Shown: positions 8,518 through 17,118 of the stretch, piece by piece
Numbering within the stretch: the stretch's first letter is position 1
Layout: each line of letters starts with the position of its first letter
Source of the DNA: JAFECT01 sp035551675
GTDB lineage: Bacteria; Pseudomonadota; Alphaproteobacteria; Caulobacterales; Caulobacteraceae
DNA: 64,000 bases
Direction of reading: 5' to 3'
Assembly (NCBI GenBank): GCA_035551675.1
Contig: DASZMV010000005.1
Span: forward strand, 62,001 to 126,000
The notes under the pieces: model-generated
What the model was told of the DNA's origin: nothing
The model's input: the letters and a program-made list of their open reading frames with translations, nothing else
Database searches by the model: none
Translations under genes and position numbers: made by a program

Positions 8518-11445
8518 CTAGGTCTGGCCGGTCAGGCGCAGCAGGGCCGCCTGATAGTTGGAAATCTCGTTGGAGAGATAGGTCGGCACCGTCCCGGAAG
8601 CCGACGAGGCGGCGGGATTGGCCGGGGGCTGTCCGATGGAGATGAGCTTCAGATAGGCGATCTTGATGGTCGACAGCGCCTGGTCGAGCGCGCTCTTGGC
8701 GACGGCGATCGAGTCCGGGCTCGAGAGATTCAAGGTCGTCGACAGGCCAAGGCCCGACAGCGGCTTGCTGGTCGAACTCGACGATGAGGACGACGCCGGC
8801 GTGTTCTGGATGACGCCCGCCTTGAGACCGAGCGGTCCCAGCGCATCTTCGCCCGCGGGACCCTGGCCCAGGGTGATCGACGAATTCTGCAGGAACGGCT
8901 TGATGTTGAGCTGGGCGACCGAGCCGTTGCTGAGAACCTGCACGGTCGCATTGGAGCCGGACGCGCGCGCGATCTTTTTCGCCAGCGTCTGCATGGTGTC
9001 GTCGGCTTCGATGGTGACGGTCACCGGCGGCCCGCCGTTGGCCGCGACGGTGAACTTGTCGCCGGCGCGAAGCGAAGTCGCGGAGGTCACCAGGTTCGAC
9101 GGATCCCCCATCTGCAGCGTGCCCGACGGCAGGCCCAGGCGATCGAGAACGCTCGCGCCGTTCGACGCCACCGCGATCGACTGCGGCGAGACGTTGCCGC
9201 CCGGTCCGCTGAACCGTTCGCTCCAGGTCGCTGCGCCCGTGGTCGGGTCGATCTCGGCGACGAAGCCGTCCTGCTTGCCGATCGCCGTCGTGCCCGGAAG
9301 GTCTGCGCTGGTCTTGCCCGCCACATAGACCTGGCCGTTGGCGACGGTCATGGCCGTTGCCGCGTCGTTCCCCGAACCGCCGTACCAGGCGATGGTGTTA
9401 CCCGACGTCGACGACAAGGTGGGATCGAGCGAGGCGACAAAGACGTTGGATCCCGCCGGCGCGGCGTTCACCGCCGTCGCGACGCCAGAACCCAGCGCCG
9501 TGTTGTTCGCGGTTCCGGCGACGACCAGCTGGCCGTTGCTGATGCCGATGCCGACGACGTTGCCGCCCTGCAGATTTCCGAGGTCCTGGCTCGCGGTCAG
9601 GCTCACGGCGGTGGGATCGGTGACGTCGAAGTTGCGCACCACCGCATCGCCGTTGTCGACGCTGCCGACCAGCACCGAGTTTCCATTGACCGCGATCGAG
9701 GTCGCGCTGTCGCTGCCGGTCGTTCCGAACTGCTGGGTGAACGCGCGCTTGCCGGTGGTCGCGCTGAAGCCCTGCAGATAGCCGTCCCAGCCGCCCTGTT
9801 CCTGACCGCCGCCCTGCATCGGCGACTGGGTCTTGCCCGCGACGTAGACTTGCGAGCCGTCGGCGCTGAAGGCGACCGCATTGGCCTGGTTCGCCTGCAC
9901 GCCGCCGGCGCTCTGAGTCCACAATTCGTTGCCGCTCGCATCGAGCAGGGTGACGAAGCTGTCGGGCGTGCCGCTGGCGTTGGTCGCGGTCTGGTTCACG
10001 CCGTTGACCGTGCTCTGCAGCTCGCCCACGTCGGTGCCGGTGAGATCGCCGGTGACGCTGCCCGCGATGGCGACCTGGCCGGTCGAGGACACCGCCAGCG
10101 CCAGTCCGCTGGCCGAGGTCGAGGCGCCCAAGGTTCGCGTGTAGATCAGCTTGCCGGTGGAGTCGTATTTCATCAGGGCGACATCGCTCTGACCCGCGAT
10201 GTTCTGACCGCCGACCGCATCGTCCACATTGCTCAGCACATAGACCGAGCCGTCCGGTCCGGTCGCCGTGGCCAGCGCCGAGGTGGTGGCCGAAGCGAGG
10301 GTCTCCGACCAGGACCGGCCCGCCACGCTGTTCGTATCGCCGGGCCGCACCGTCGTGTCCGGCGGGGGCGTCGCGGTCGAGGAATTGTCGGTCTGAAATT
10401 TCAGCAGCTGTTGATCGACCGTCGTGGTCGTGGTGGTCGAGCCGGTCGTGGTGGTGGTGACGTTGTCGGTGGTCGAGGTGCTCGTACCCATCACCGCCTT
10501 AGCCGCCGCGCCGGTGGTCGTCGCGGTCGCCGACTGCGTGACATAGACCGCGTCCGCCGTCTGCGGCGCGCTCAGGCTCACCGTCTCCAGCGCCGAAGTG
10601 TTGAGGGTCAGCGCATATTGCGTCGGCGCGTCCGGCAGGGTCACCGTCTTGCCGTTCACGGTGATGGTGTTGGGAGGCGCGAGCATCTGCTTGTCGGAGA
10701 AGCGCGTCGCGACGCCGTTGTCGGCCAGCTTGCCGTTCAGATAGCCCAGCACATTGGCCAGGGTGCGCGGCGTCGATCCCATCTCCGCGAGGTTGAAGTC
10801 GACCTGGATGGTCGGTCCGTTCAACTGCTTCGCGGTCAGCGAGAACTCGACGTCGCCCGCGAAGGCGGGGACCGGCTGGGACGAGTCGCCGAGGTACATC
10901 GGCTGACCCACATATTGGTCGCTGTTGGCGGCGGTCGAAACGCCCGCGGTGCTGGTCTGCGAACTCGAGGTCGAGCCGACGGCCAGGGTCAGGTTGTCGA
11001 ACTTGGTCGAACCCACATAGCTCATCACCTGGGTCAAGCCGGTCTGGAAGGCGTTGGCGTATTGGGTCTGCTGCGTCGGGGACAGATTGGCCTTGGATGC
11101 GTCGGCGGCCAGGCCGTCCAGCGCGTTCAAGCCCTGATAGATCGCAAACAAATTCCGGTAGTCGTCGTTCTGCGGCGTGGTGCTGGTCAGGCTGATCGCA
11201 TTGGCGTTGATGATCGGCTGGCGCGCGAGCGCGGTGGTCACCAGCGCGGCCTGCTGCGCCGCGGTCGACCCGCTCGCCCAGGGCGGCGTCGGCGGCGAGG
11301 GCGTATTGATCGAGGTGGTGACCGCGGGCGTGGATGTCGACGCGGCGCTGGTCGACTGCGGATACAGCGCCGCGAACAGGTTCGTCGACGTCGACGACGT
11401 GTTGCCGAACAGAGTGAGCAGATAGCTGTTGTCGACGGTGGTCAC
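8518..11445 (-). CDS. flaEY: FlaEY-like flagellar regulatory/filament protein with beta-propeller repeats
   Basis: 975 residues, no signal peptide, very rich in Ser, Thr, Ala and Gly. The N-terminal 270 residues are helical and low-complexity. Residues ~390-720 contain about five SBBP-type propeller repeats, recognisable by a core such as DGFVAEIDPTTG or DSFVTLLDASGNELW followed by ~20 residues and a VYVAGKT-like strand. The last 100 residues are helical. Size, composition and position (divergent from a flagellin gene and near flaG) match what I know of FlaEY of Caulobacter, reported as a trans-acting factor in flagellin expression and filament assembly. The name rests mainly on length and context. 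It faces the shared 360-bp regulatory gap at 11446-11805. Confidence 0.65.
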   Translation of the reverse strand: MTTVDNSYLLTLFGNTSSTSTNLFAALYPQSTSAASTSTPAVTTSINTPSPPTPPWASGSTAAQQAALVTTALARQPIINANAISLTSTTPQNDDYRNLFAIYQGLNALDGLAADASKANLSPTQQTQYANAFQTGLTQVMSYVGSTKFDNLTLAVGSTSSSQTSTAGVSTAANSDQYVGQPMYLGDSSQPVPAFAGDVEFSLTAKQLNGPTIQVDFNLAEMGSTPRTLANVLGYLNGKLADNGVATRFSDKQMLAPPNTITVNGKTVTLPDAPTQYALTLNTSALETVSLSAPQTADAVYVTQSATATTTGAAAKAVMGTSTSTTDNVTTTTTGSTTTTTTVDQQLLKFQTDNSSTATPPPDTTVRPGDTNSVAGRSWSETLASATTSALATATGPDGSVYVLSNVDDAVGGQNIAGQSDVALMKYDSTGKLIYTRTLGASTSASGLALAVSSTGQVAIAGSVTGDLTGTDVGELQSTVNGVNQTATNASGTPDSFVTLLDASGNELWTQSAGGVQANQANAVAFSADGSQVYVAGKTQSPMQGGGQEQGGWDGYLQGFSATTGKRAFTQQFGTTGSDSATSIAVNGNSVLVGSVDNGDAVVRNFDVTDPTAVSLTASQDLGNLQGGNVVGIGISNGQLVVAGTANNTALGSGVATAVNAAPAGSNVFVASLDPTLSSTSGNTIAWYGGSGNDAATAMTVANGQVYVAGKTSADLPGTTAIGKQDGFVAEIDPTTGAATWSERFSGPGGNVSPQSIAVASNGASVLDRLGLPSGTLQMGDPSNLVTSATSLRAGDKFTVAANGGPPVTVTIEADDTMQTLAKKIARASGSNATVQVLSNGSVAQLNIKPFLQNSSITLGQGPAGEDALGPLGLKAGVIQNTPASSSSSSSTSKPLSGLGLSTTLNLSSPDSIAVAKSALDQALSTIKIAYLKLISIGQPPANPAASSASGTVPTYLSNEISNYQAALLRLTGQT

Positions 11446-11595
11446 GGCGCGGATTCCGAGATCTCGAAAGCGGACGCTCCCACGCGTCGACTTACGAACC
11501 GTTAATCCGCGCGCGGACGCGCCTGTCCGCGCTCGCCCTCGCGCGCGGATACGCGAGGGACGTTGGCGCGGCGCCCGGCAGAATTAGTCCACCAG

Positions 11596-11644
11596 CCCGG
11601 CAGGAATTGCCGCCGCTTCGATTCACCCGGCAGAAACTGCCGGG
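11596..11644. promoter_or_regulatory. Pair of ftr-like palindromes (probable FlbD binding sites)
   Basis: Two near-identical palindromes lie 30 bp apart. Site 1 at 11596-11612 reads CCCGGCAGGAATTGCCG. Site 2 at 11626-11644 is perfect: CCCGGCAG, AAA, CTGCCGGG. A half-site (CCCGGCAG) starts at 11574. They resemble the ftr enhancers bound by FlbD, the NtrC-type activator of sigma-54 flagellar promoters in Caulobacter. They sit 75-120 bp upstream of the sigma-54 promoter at 11718, where enhancers are expected, and could also serve the divergent flaEY-like gene. Confidence 0.7.
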
Positions 11645-11717
11645 CGCCGGAGCATGGTAAAGCAAAAGTACCGTAGCAAATTCAAAAGCATACGCCGTTG
11701 CACGAGGTCGGCAATTC

Positions 11718-11733
11718 TGGCCTCCGGCTTGCT
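11718..11733 (+). promoter_or_regulatory. Sigma-54 promoter of flagellin 1
   Basis: TGGCCTCCGGCTTGCT matches the sigma-54 consensus with the invariant GG (-24) and GC (-12) at the correct spacing and the TTGC element intact. Transcription would start near 11744, giving a leader of about 60 nt before the flagellin ATG. Confidence 0.75.
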
Positions 11734-11805
11734 TGTTCCACCGATGGGCAAAATGCCCCCGGACGCCAAAAAGGCGCTCGGACATCCAGAATAAGGAAGT
11801 TTGTG

Positions 11806-12645
11806 ATGTCGCTGAACAGCGTCAACACCAATGCCGGCGCCATGATCGCGCTGCAGAACCTCAACAGCACCAACACCCAGATCAACACCATCCAGAATGA
11901 GATCTCGACCGGCCTCAAGGTGTCGAGCCCTCAGGACGATGGCGCGACCTGGGCCATCGCCCAGTCGCAGCGGGCGCAAGTAGCCTCGCTCAACGCCGTC
12001 AACGACTCGCTCAACCGCGGCATTTCCGCCGCCGACGTGGCGATGACGGCCGGCCAGACGGTCTCCGACCTGCTGACCCAGATGAAGCAGAAGGCGCTCG
12101 CCGCGTCCGACACTTCGCTGGACGCCACCAGCCGGGCCGCTCTGAACAGCGACTTCCAGTCGCTGCGTGATCAGATCACCCAGGTGGTCTCCAACGCCGA
12201 CTTCAACGGCACCAACCTGATCTCCAGCGGCGCGAAGAACTACAACGCGCTGGCCAACGCGAAAGGCACTTCGACGATCACCGTGCTCGCCGAAGACCTG
12301 TCGCTCGCCGGCTCGAACGTGGGCCTGTCCGCCACGTCCACCATTGGCACCGTCACCCTGGCGCAGGGCATGGTCACCACGCTCGACACCTCGATCAACA
12401 GCGTGTCGGCCGCCCTGGCCAACCTGGGCACCGGCGCCAACGCCCTGCAGACCCAGCTCACCTTCACGGGCAAGCTGCAGGACACGTTGAACACCGGCAT
12501 CGGCAACCTCGTCGACGCGGACCTCGCGCAAGCGAGCGCTCAACTCCAGGCGCTGCAGACCAAGCAGCAACTGGGCGTGCAGGCGCTTTCGATCGCGAAC
12601 TCGTCGACGTCGACCCTGCTCGGACTGTTCCGGAACATCGCCTAA
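11806..12645 (+). CDS. Flagellin
   Basis: Filament subunit, exported by the flagellar type III apparatus and polymerised outside the cell. 279 residues, the short alphaproteobacterial form without a large central D2/D3 region. Conserved N-terminal D0/D1 (SLNSVNTNAGAMIALQNLN, then GLKVSSPQDDGATWAIAQSQR) and C-terminal D1/D0 (IGNLVDADLAQASAQLQAL, ending STLLGLFRNIA). The ATG at 11806 is chosen because AAGGAAG lies 7 nt before it; earlier in-frame codons would add an unrelated leader. Driven by a sigma-54 promoter with ftr sites. The many surface Ser/Thr residues could be glycosylated. Confidence 0.95.
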   Translation: MSLNSVNTNAGAMIALQNLNSTNTQINTIQNEISTGLKVSSPQDDGATWAIAQSQRAQVASLNAVNDSLNRGISAADVAMTAGQTVSDLLTQMKQKALAASDTSLDATSRAALNSDFQSLRDQITQVVSNADFNGTNLISSGAKNYNALANAKGTSTITVLAEDLSLAGSNVGLSATSTIGTVTLAQGMVTTLDTSINSVSAALANLGTGANALQTQLTFTGKLQDTLNTGIGNLVDADLAQASAQLQALQTKQQLGVQALSIANSSTSTLLGLFRNIA

Positions 12646-12656
12646 TCCGGGGGCTT

Positions 12657-12728
12657 GGAGGCGGGCCCGCTCGGGTCCGCCTCCGACCGCCGGGTCAACC
12701 CGGGAGGCGCCGGCCTGACCGCCGGCGC
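12657..12728 (+). promoter_or_regulatory. Two strong hairpins between flagellin 1 and flaG
   Basis: Hairpin 1 spans 12657-12684 (GGAGGCGG... paired with CCGCCTCC). Hairpin 2 spans 12707-12728 (GCGCCGGC, six-base loop, GCCGGCGC) and ends 8 bp before the flaG ATG. Neither is followed by a T run, so they are unlikely to be intrinsic terminators. They could protect the upstream flagellin mRNA 3' end or limit flaG translation, whose ribosome site is weak. Confidence 0.45.
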
Positions 12729-12736
12729 GAGTCGAG

Positions 12737-13036
12737 ATGGCCGCCAACGTTGACAAAGTCGCGTCGGTCGCCCTGTCGCTGAACCAGTCGTCGAAGCAGC
12801 AGGTCGCCGACCCGAAACCACAGGAGACCGTCACACCGGCCGACACCCCCGCTCCGGCGGAATCGGTCGACTACCGGTTCGTGATCGAAGAAGACGCAGC
12901 CGCAAGGACCTTCGTCTACAAGACCATCGACCGCTCGACCGGAAAGGTCATCAGCCAGTACCCCCGTGAGGAGCTTCTCAAACTCATGGAAGACCCGTCC
13001 TACAAGGCCGGGGCGGTGCTGAAGACCCAGGTCTGA
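12737..13036 (+). CDS. flaG: FlaG family flagellar protein
   Basis: 99 residues. A polar Pro/Gln-rich N-terminal half is followed by the conserved FlaG domain: YRFVIEEDAAARTFVYKTID then TGKVISQYPREELLKLME. FlaG proteins are found beside flagellin genes and influence filament length or flagellin export; the mechanism is not settled. It sits between two flagellin genes on the same strand. No strong SD precedes the ATG; a stable hairpin ends just before it. Confidence 0.85.
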   Translation: MAANVDKVASVALSLNQSSKQQVADPKPQETVTPADTPAPAESVDYRFVIEEDAAARTFVYKTIDRSTGKVISQYPREELLKLMEDPSYKAGAVLKTQV

Positions 13037-13213
13037 CGTGCAGGTGTGATCCTCTAGGCCGACCCCGACCGGCCGCAACCGTCTGGGACTTGGAGTCCTG
13101 AGCCGCGCAGGCCCCGCCCGCGCGGCCACAAGCGTTTCTGCGCCGTTAACCATAAAATCACCTTCCCGCCCCCAGCATCGGACCCAGGAAAACCGAGTCC
13201 GCCGGAGGCGACC

Positions 13214-14050
13214 ATGACGATCAGCGTGAACACCAACTCCGCCGCGATGATCGCGCTCGAAAACCTGAACGCGACCCAGAACAACCTGAACACGGCCCAG
13301 AACCAGATTTCCACGGGCCTGTCGGTGAACAACGCCCAGGACAACGCCTCGGTCTGGGCCATCGCCCAGGGCCAGCGGGCCGAGGTCTCGGCCATGGGCG
13401 CGGTGCAGTCGAGCCTGAACCGGGCGACCTCCATCGCCGACGTGGCCATGACCGCGGGCACGGCGATCTCGGACCTCTTGAACCAACTGAAGGCCAAGAT
13501 CGTGTCGGCGCTCGACCCGTCCCAGGACGCAAATTCGCGCACCCTGCTGAACAACGACTACCAGGCCCTGCTGCAGCAGATCACCAACACCGCCGACAAC
13601 GCTGCGTTCGACGGGTCGAACATCCTGGACGGCTCGCTCTCCAACAACATTCAGTTCCTGGCCAACGCCGACGGCACCTCGGTGATCACCCTGTCGGTGC
13701 AGAACATGTCGCTGGGCGGCAGCCTGGTGACCCTGCCGGCCAACTCCGACATTCTCACCGTCACCAATGCGACGGCGATGCTGGCGGCGGTGAACACCTC
13801 GATCACCAGCACCAACGCCGCGCTCGGCGACCTCGGCTCCCAGGCCAACGAGATTCAGGCGCAGAACACCTTCGCCTCCAAGCTCACCGACGTTCTGCAG
13901 ACCGGCATCGGCAACCTGGTGGACGCCGACATGGCCAAGGAGAGCGCGAGCCTGCAGGCCCTGCAGGTGCAGCAGCAACTGGGCGCCCAGTCGCTGTCGA
14001 TCGCCAACCAGACGCCCGACGTGATCCTGTCCCTGTTCAAGAGCGGTTGA
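13214..14050 (+). CDS. Flagellin, second copy
   Basis: 278 residues, paralogue of the flagellin at 11806. N-terminal D0/D1 starts MTISVNTNSAAMIALENLN and the C-terminal helix includes IGNLVDADMAKESASLQALQ, ending VILSLFKSG. The ATG at 13214 has GGAGG at 13204-13208. No sigma-54 consensus is visible in 13037-13213, so it may use another promoter or read-through from flaG. A strong intrinsic terminator follows at 14071-14105. Two differing flagellins suggest a mixed filament. Confidence 0.95.
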   Translation: MTISVNTNSAAMIALENLNATQNNLNTAQNQISTGLSVNNAQDNASVWAIAQGQRAEVSAMGAVQSSLNRATSIADVAMTAGTAISDLLNQLKAKIVSALDPSQDANSRTLLNNDYQALLQQITNTADNAAFDGSNILDGSLSNNIQFLANADGTSVITLSVQNMSLGGSLVTLPANSDILTVTNATAMLAAVNTSITSTNAALGDLGSQANEIQAQNTFASKLTDVLQTGIGNLVDADMAKESASLQALQVQQQLGAQSLSIANQTPDVILSLFKSG

Positions 14051-14070
14051 TCCCCGGCTCTCCGTTTAGC

Positions 14071-14105
14071 GGCCGCCCCCAGGACCCCTTGGGGGCGGCC
14101 TTTTT
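14071..14105 (+). terminator. Intrinsic terminator after flagellin 2
   Basis: A perfect 10-bp stem (GGCCGCCCCC 14071-14080 with GGGGGCGGCC 14091-14100) and 10-nt loop is followed by five T. It closes the flagellin unit and separates it from the FkbH-like gene. Confidence 0.9.
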
Positions 14106-14129
14106 CTTACCCGCGTCCCAGAGTTTGCG

Positions 14130-16253
14130 ATGATTTTGCGCCTGTCGAGCTTCGTGCATCTCGTGCCGGTGGGGGGCGATCGCGTGCTGGTGATCCACGC
14201 GCTGTCGCATCTGCGCATGGTGGTCGACCGCGAGCTGGCGCAGATGATCGCCTTCTTCGCCACGCCGCGCGAGGTCGCGGACGACGACGGCAAAGAGTCC
14301 GGTGCGCCGCCCGCGTTCGGGGCGCTGCGCGAACGCGGCATCCTGGTTGAAACCTCGGTCGAAGCCGAACTCGCGAGCGTCGGAAACGAGCTCGGCGCCC
14401 ATCACGGCCGCGATCCAGCGGAACTGCTCGAGCAGTTCCGCCGCAAGGCCAAGGAGGGCGGCGAGTCCTACTGGGCCGCCGGTTCCGCGCTCGGCGAAGC
14501 GGATCTCGCGCCCGCGAAGACGCGGCTCGACATCGTGCTGATGGGCGACTGCGACGTCCACATGGAGGCGGACTTCCTGCGCCGCGAAGCCCGCGCGCGC
14601 GGCGTCGATCTGCGGGTGGCGGCGACTTTCCCGGACGATCTCGATTTCGTGTCCGAGCACAAGCACGACGCCGTCTTCATCGGCGCGCTGCGCGCCCGTC
14701 ACGCCATCGCCGAGCCGTGGGATCCGTCGAACCCCGAGCCGCCCTTCGCCCTATTCATCGCCCAGGCGCGCGCGGTCATCGAGGGCCTGCGCCGGCGCAC
14801 CTCGGCGCCGATCCTGATCGACAACCTGCCGGAGCCGACGGTGCAGCCGCTCGGCCTCGCCGAGCGCGGCCTGTTCGGCCACCGCAACCGCTTCCGCCTC
14901 GCCAACCTCGGCCTCGCGGAAATCGTCGAGACCTATCCCGACGTGCACGTGGTCGACATGGCCGCGATTCTCGGCGGAGCCGGCGCGGAACGTCTGAACG
15001 ACGACGGCCAGACCGGCTACACCCACTTCGGGTCGCCCGGCTGGATGCTGCAGCGCGCCGAGGCCGAAAAGGCCGCGACCCACGGCCTGTTCCCCGACAT
15101 CGCACCGCTGGCGCACAGCGTCGGCGGCGATCCCTATGGCCGCGAGGCGGTCAGCGCGCGGGCCCACGTCGATGCGCTGATCACGGTGACCGGTACGGAC
15201 CGCAAGAAGTGCGTCATTGTCGATCTCGACGGCACGCTGTGGCCGGGCGTGCTCGCCGAAACCGGCAGCCCCTTCGCCTGGGCGCCCGACGTCAGCGGGC
15301 CCTTCTCCTACGTCGGCCTATGGTTCGGCCTGCACGAGGCGCTGAAGAGCCTGAAGCAACGCGGCGTGCTCCTGGCCTGCGTCAGCAAGAACGACGAATC
15401 GGTCGTGCGCGATCTCTGGCGCTACGACGACCATTATCCGCGCGAGCGTCTGCTGACGCCCGAGGATTTCGCGACCTGGCGGGTGAACTGGGACGACAAG
15501 GCTGAGAACATTCGTTCGATCGCCGACGAACTGGGCTTTGCGCTGGACGCCTTCGTGTTCATCGACGACCACCCAGTGGAACGCGAGCGCGTGCGAGGTG
15601 CTCTGCCCGAGGTCGAGGTGTGGGGCGAGGATCTGTTCGCGCTGCGCCGCCGCCTGCTCACCGACCCGCGCCTGATGGTCCCGCGCCTCACCGAAGAATC
15701 GACCAAGCGCACCGAAACCGTGAAGGCCCAACTCGGCCGCGACCGCGCGCGCACGGCCTCGACCGACGAGGACGCCTTCCTCGCTTCGCTGAAGGTCACG
15801 ACCGATATTCGCCGCCTCCAGAAGGGCGACCCGCTCGGCCGCATCGAGGAACTGTTCCAGCGCACCACCCAGTGCAACACCACCGGTCTGAAACCCTCGC
15901 TCGCGCGCCTCGAAGCCTTGGCGGCGGGACCGGACAGCGGCGTCTACGCCCTGTGGGTCAAAGACCGCTTCGGCGACCACGGCCTGGTCGGCGCCTGCGT
16001 GGTGGAGGGGCCAGAGATCATAGGCTTCGCGCTGAGCTGCCGGGTGCTGGGTCTGAAGGTCGACCGCCGCTTCGTCGAATCGGTCCTGCTCGACCTCGCC
16101 GGCCGCCACCCCGAGGCCATCGGCCGCATCGTCGAGACCGCCCGCAACCTGCCGGTCCGCAACCTCTACCGCGACAACGGCTTCAGCCTGGGCGGCGACG
16201 GCGCCTGGCGGCGAAAACTCGAGCTTATCCACAAGCCCGCGCTCGCCGGTTGA
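14130..16253 (+). CDS. FkbH-like protein (SGNH-like + HAD-IIIC phosphatase + GNAT-like)
   Basis: 707 residues. Residues ~130-340 look like the SGNH-type region of FkbH relatives (DIVLMGDCDVHMEADFL at its start). The HAD-IIIC domain follows with the nucleophile motif VIVDLDGTLWPGVL near residue 365 and the later acidic motif DAFVFIDDHPVERE. The last ~150 residues are the acetyltransferase-like C-terminus typical of the family (TTQCNTTGLK and later ETARNLPVRNLYRDNGF). Family members load or process acyl groups in polyketide and surface-polysaccharide pathways. Its place between flagellins and a putative glycosyltransferase suggests sugar modification of the cell surface or filament, which is inference. 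Confidence 0.85.
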   Translation: MILRLSSFVHLVPVGGDRVLVIHALSHLRMVVDRELAQMIAFFATPREVADDDGKESGAPPAFGALRERGILVETSVEAELASVGNELGAHHGRDPAELLEQFRRKAKEGGESYWAAGSALGEADLAPAKTRLDIVLMGDCDVHMEADFLRREARARGVDLRVAATFPDDLDFVSEHKHDAVFIGALRARHAIAEPWDPSNPEPPFALFIAQARAVIEGLRRRTSAPILIDNLPEPTVQPLGLAERGLFGHRNRFRLANLGLAEIVETYPDVHVVDMAAILGGAGAERLNDDGQTGYTHFGSPGWMLQRAEAEKAATHGLFPDIAPLAHSVGGDPYGREAVSARAHVDALITVTGTDRKKCVIVDLDGTLWPGVLAETGSPFAWAPDVSGPFSYVGLWFGLHEALKSLKQRGVLLACVSKNDESVVRDLWRYDDHYPRERLLTPEDFATWRVNWDDKAENIRSIADELGFALDAFVFIDDHPVERERVRGALPEVEVWGEDLFALRRRLLTDPRLMVPRLTEESTKRTETVKAQLGRDRARTASTDEDAFLASLKVTTDIRRLQKGDPLGRIEELFQRTTQCNTTGLKPSLARLEALAAGPDSGVYALWVKDRFGDHGLVGACVVEGPEIIGFALSCRVLGLKVDRRFVESVLLDLAGRHPEAIGRIVETARNLPVRNLYRDNGFSLGGDGAWRRKLELIHKPALAG

Positions 16254-16278
16254 CGTTCGGGGCGGTAGAATTGCCGCC

Positions 16279-17118
16279 ATGACCGTCCACGCCGTTCCCA
16301 GCCTAACCGGAGCGCTCGACCATCCCGAGCAGCAGTATCTGGGGCTATTGGCCGACATTCTCGAACACGGCGTCCGCCGCGAGGATCGCACCGGCACCGG
16401 GACGCTCGGGGTTTTCGGGCGGCAGATCCGCTTCGATCTCGATGCCGGCTTCCCGATGCTGACGACGAAGAAGCTGCACCTGAAGTCGATCGTCTACGAA
16501 CTGCTCTGGTTCCTGCGCGGCGACACCAATGTGCGCTGGCTGCAGGAACACGGCGTCGGCATCTGGGATGAATGGGCCGACGCCAACGGCGAACTCGGTC
16601 CGGTCTACGGCAAACAGTGGCGCTCGTGGGCCGCCCCCGACGGCCGCTCGATCGACCAGATCGTCAAGCTCGTCGACGGCATCAAGGACAATCCCTCGAG
16701 CCGCCGTCACATCGTCACCGCCTGGAACCCGGCGGACGTGGACGACATGGCGCTGCCGCCCTGCCACTGCCTGTTCCAGTTCTTCGTCGCCGACGGCCGG
16801 CTGTCGTGCCAGCTCTATCAGCGCTCCGCCGACGTGTTTCTGGGCGTGCCGTTCAACATCGCGAGCTACGCGTTGCTGACCCTGATGGTGGCGCAGGTCA
16901 CCGGCCTCAAGCCCGGCGAGTTCGTTCACACCTTCGGCGACGCGCACCTCTATTCGAACCACCTGGAGCAGGCGCGCCTGCAGCTGACGCGGGAACCGCG
17001 CCCGTTCCCGACCATGAAGATCGCGCCCAAGACCGACCTGTTCGCCTTCGACTTCGAAGACTTCACCCTCGAAGGCTACGATCCCCATCCGCACATCAAG
17101 GCGGAGGTCGCGGTCTGA
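16279..17118 (+). CDS. thyA: Thymidylate synthase
   Basis: Converts dUMP and methylenetetrahydrofolate to dTMP and dihydrofolate. 279 residues. Conserved parts are visible in order: REDRTGTGTLGVFG, the phosphate-binding RRHIVTAWNP, the catalytic Cys near residue 161 in LPPCHCLFQF, QRSADVFLGVPFNIA, and the C-terminal PHIKAEVAV. Its stop overlaps the start of folA, which recycles the dihydrofolate it makes; the pair is translationally coupled. Confidence 0.97.
   Translation: MTVHAVPSLTGALDHPEQQYLGLLADILEHGVRREDRTGTGTLGVFGRQIRFDLDAGFPMLTTKKLHLKSIVYELLWFLRGDTNVRWLQEHGVGIWDEWADANGELGPVYGKQWRSWAAPDGRSIDQIVKLVDGIKDNPSSRRHIVTAWNPADVDDMALPPCHCLFQFFVADGRLSCQLYQRSADVFLGVPFNIASYALLTLMVAQVTGLKPGEFVHTFGDAHLYSNHLEQARLQLTREPRPFPTMKIAPKTDLFAFDFEDFTLEGYDPHPHIKAEVAV

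Noticed and set aside
12657..12684. Intrinsic terminator after flagellin 1
   Set aside because: The stem is strong but no T run follows, so it was listed as a hairpin only.
13037..13213. Sigma-54 promoter or ftr site before flagellin 2
   Set aside because: GG-N10-GC can be found by chance in the GC-rich stretch near 13115, but no TTGC element and no CCCGGC palindrome accompany it.
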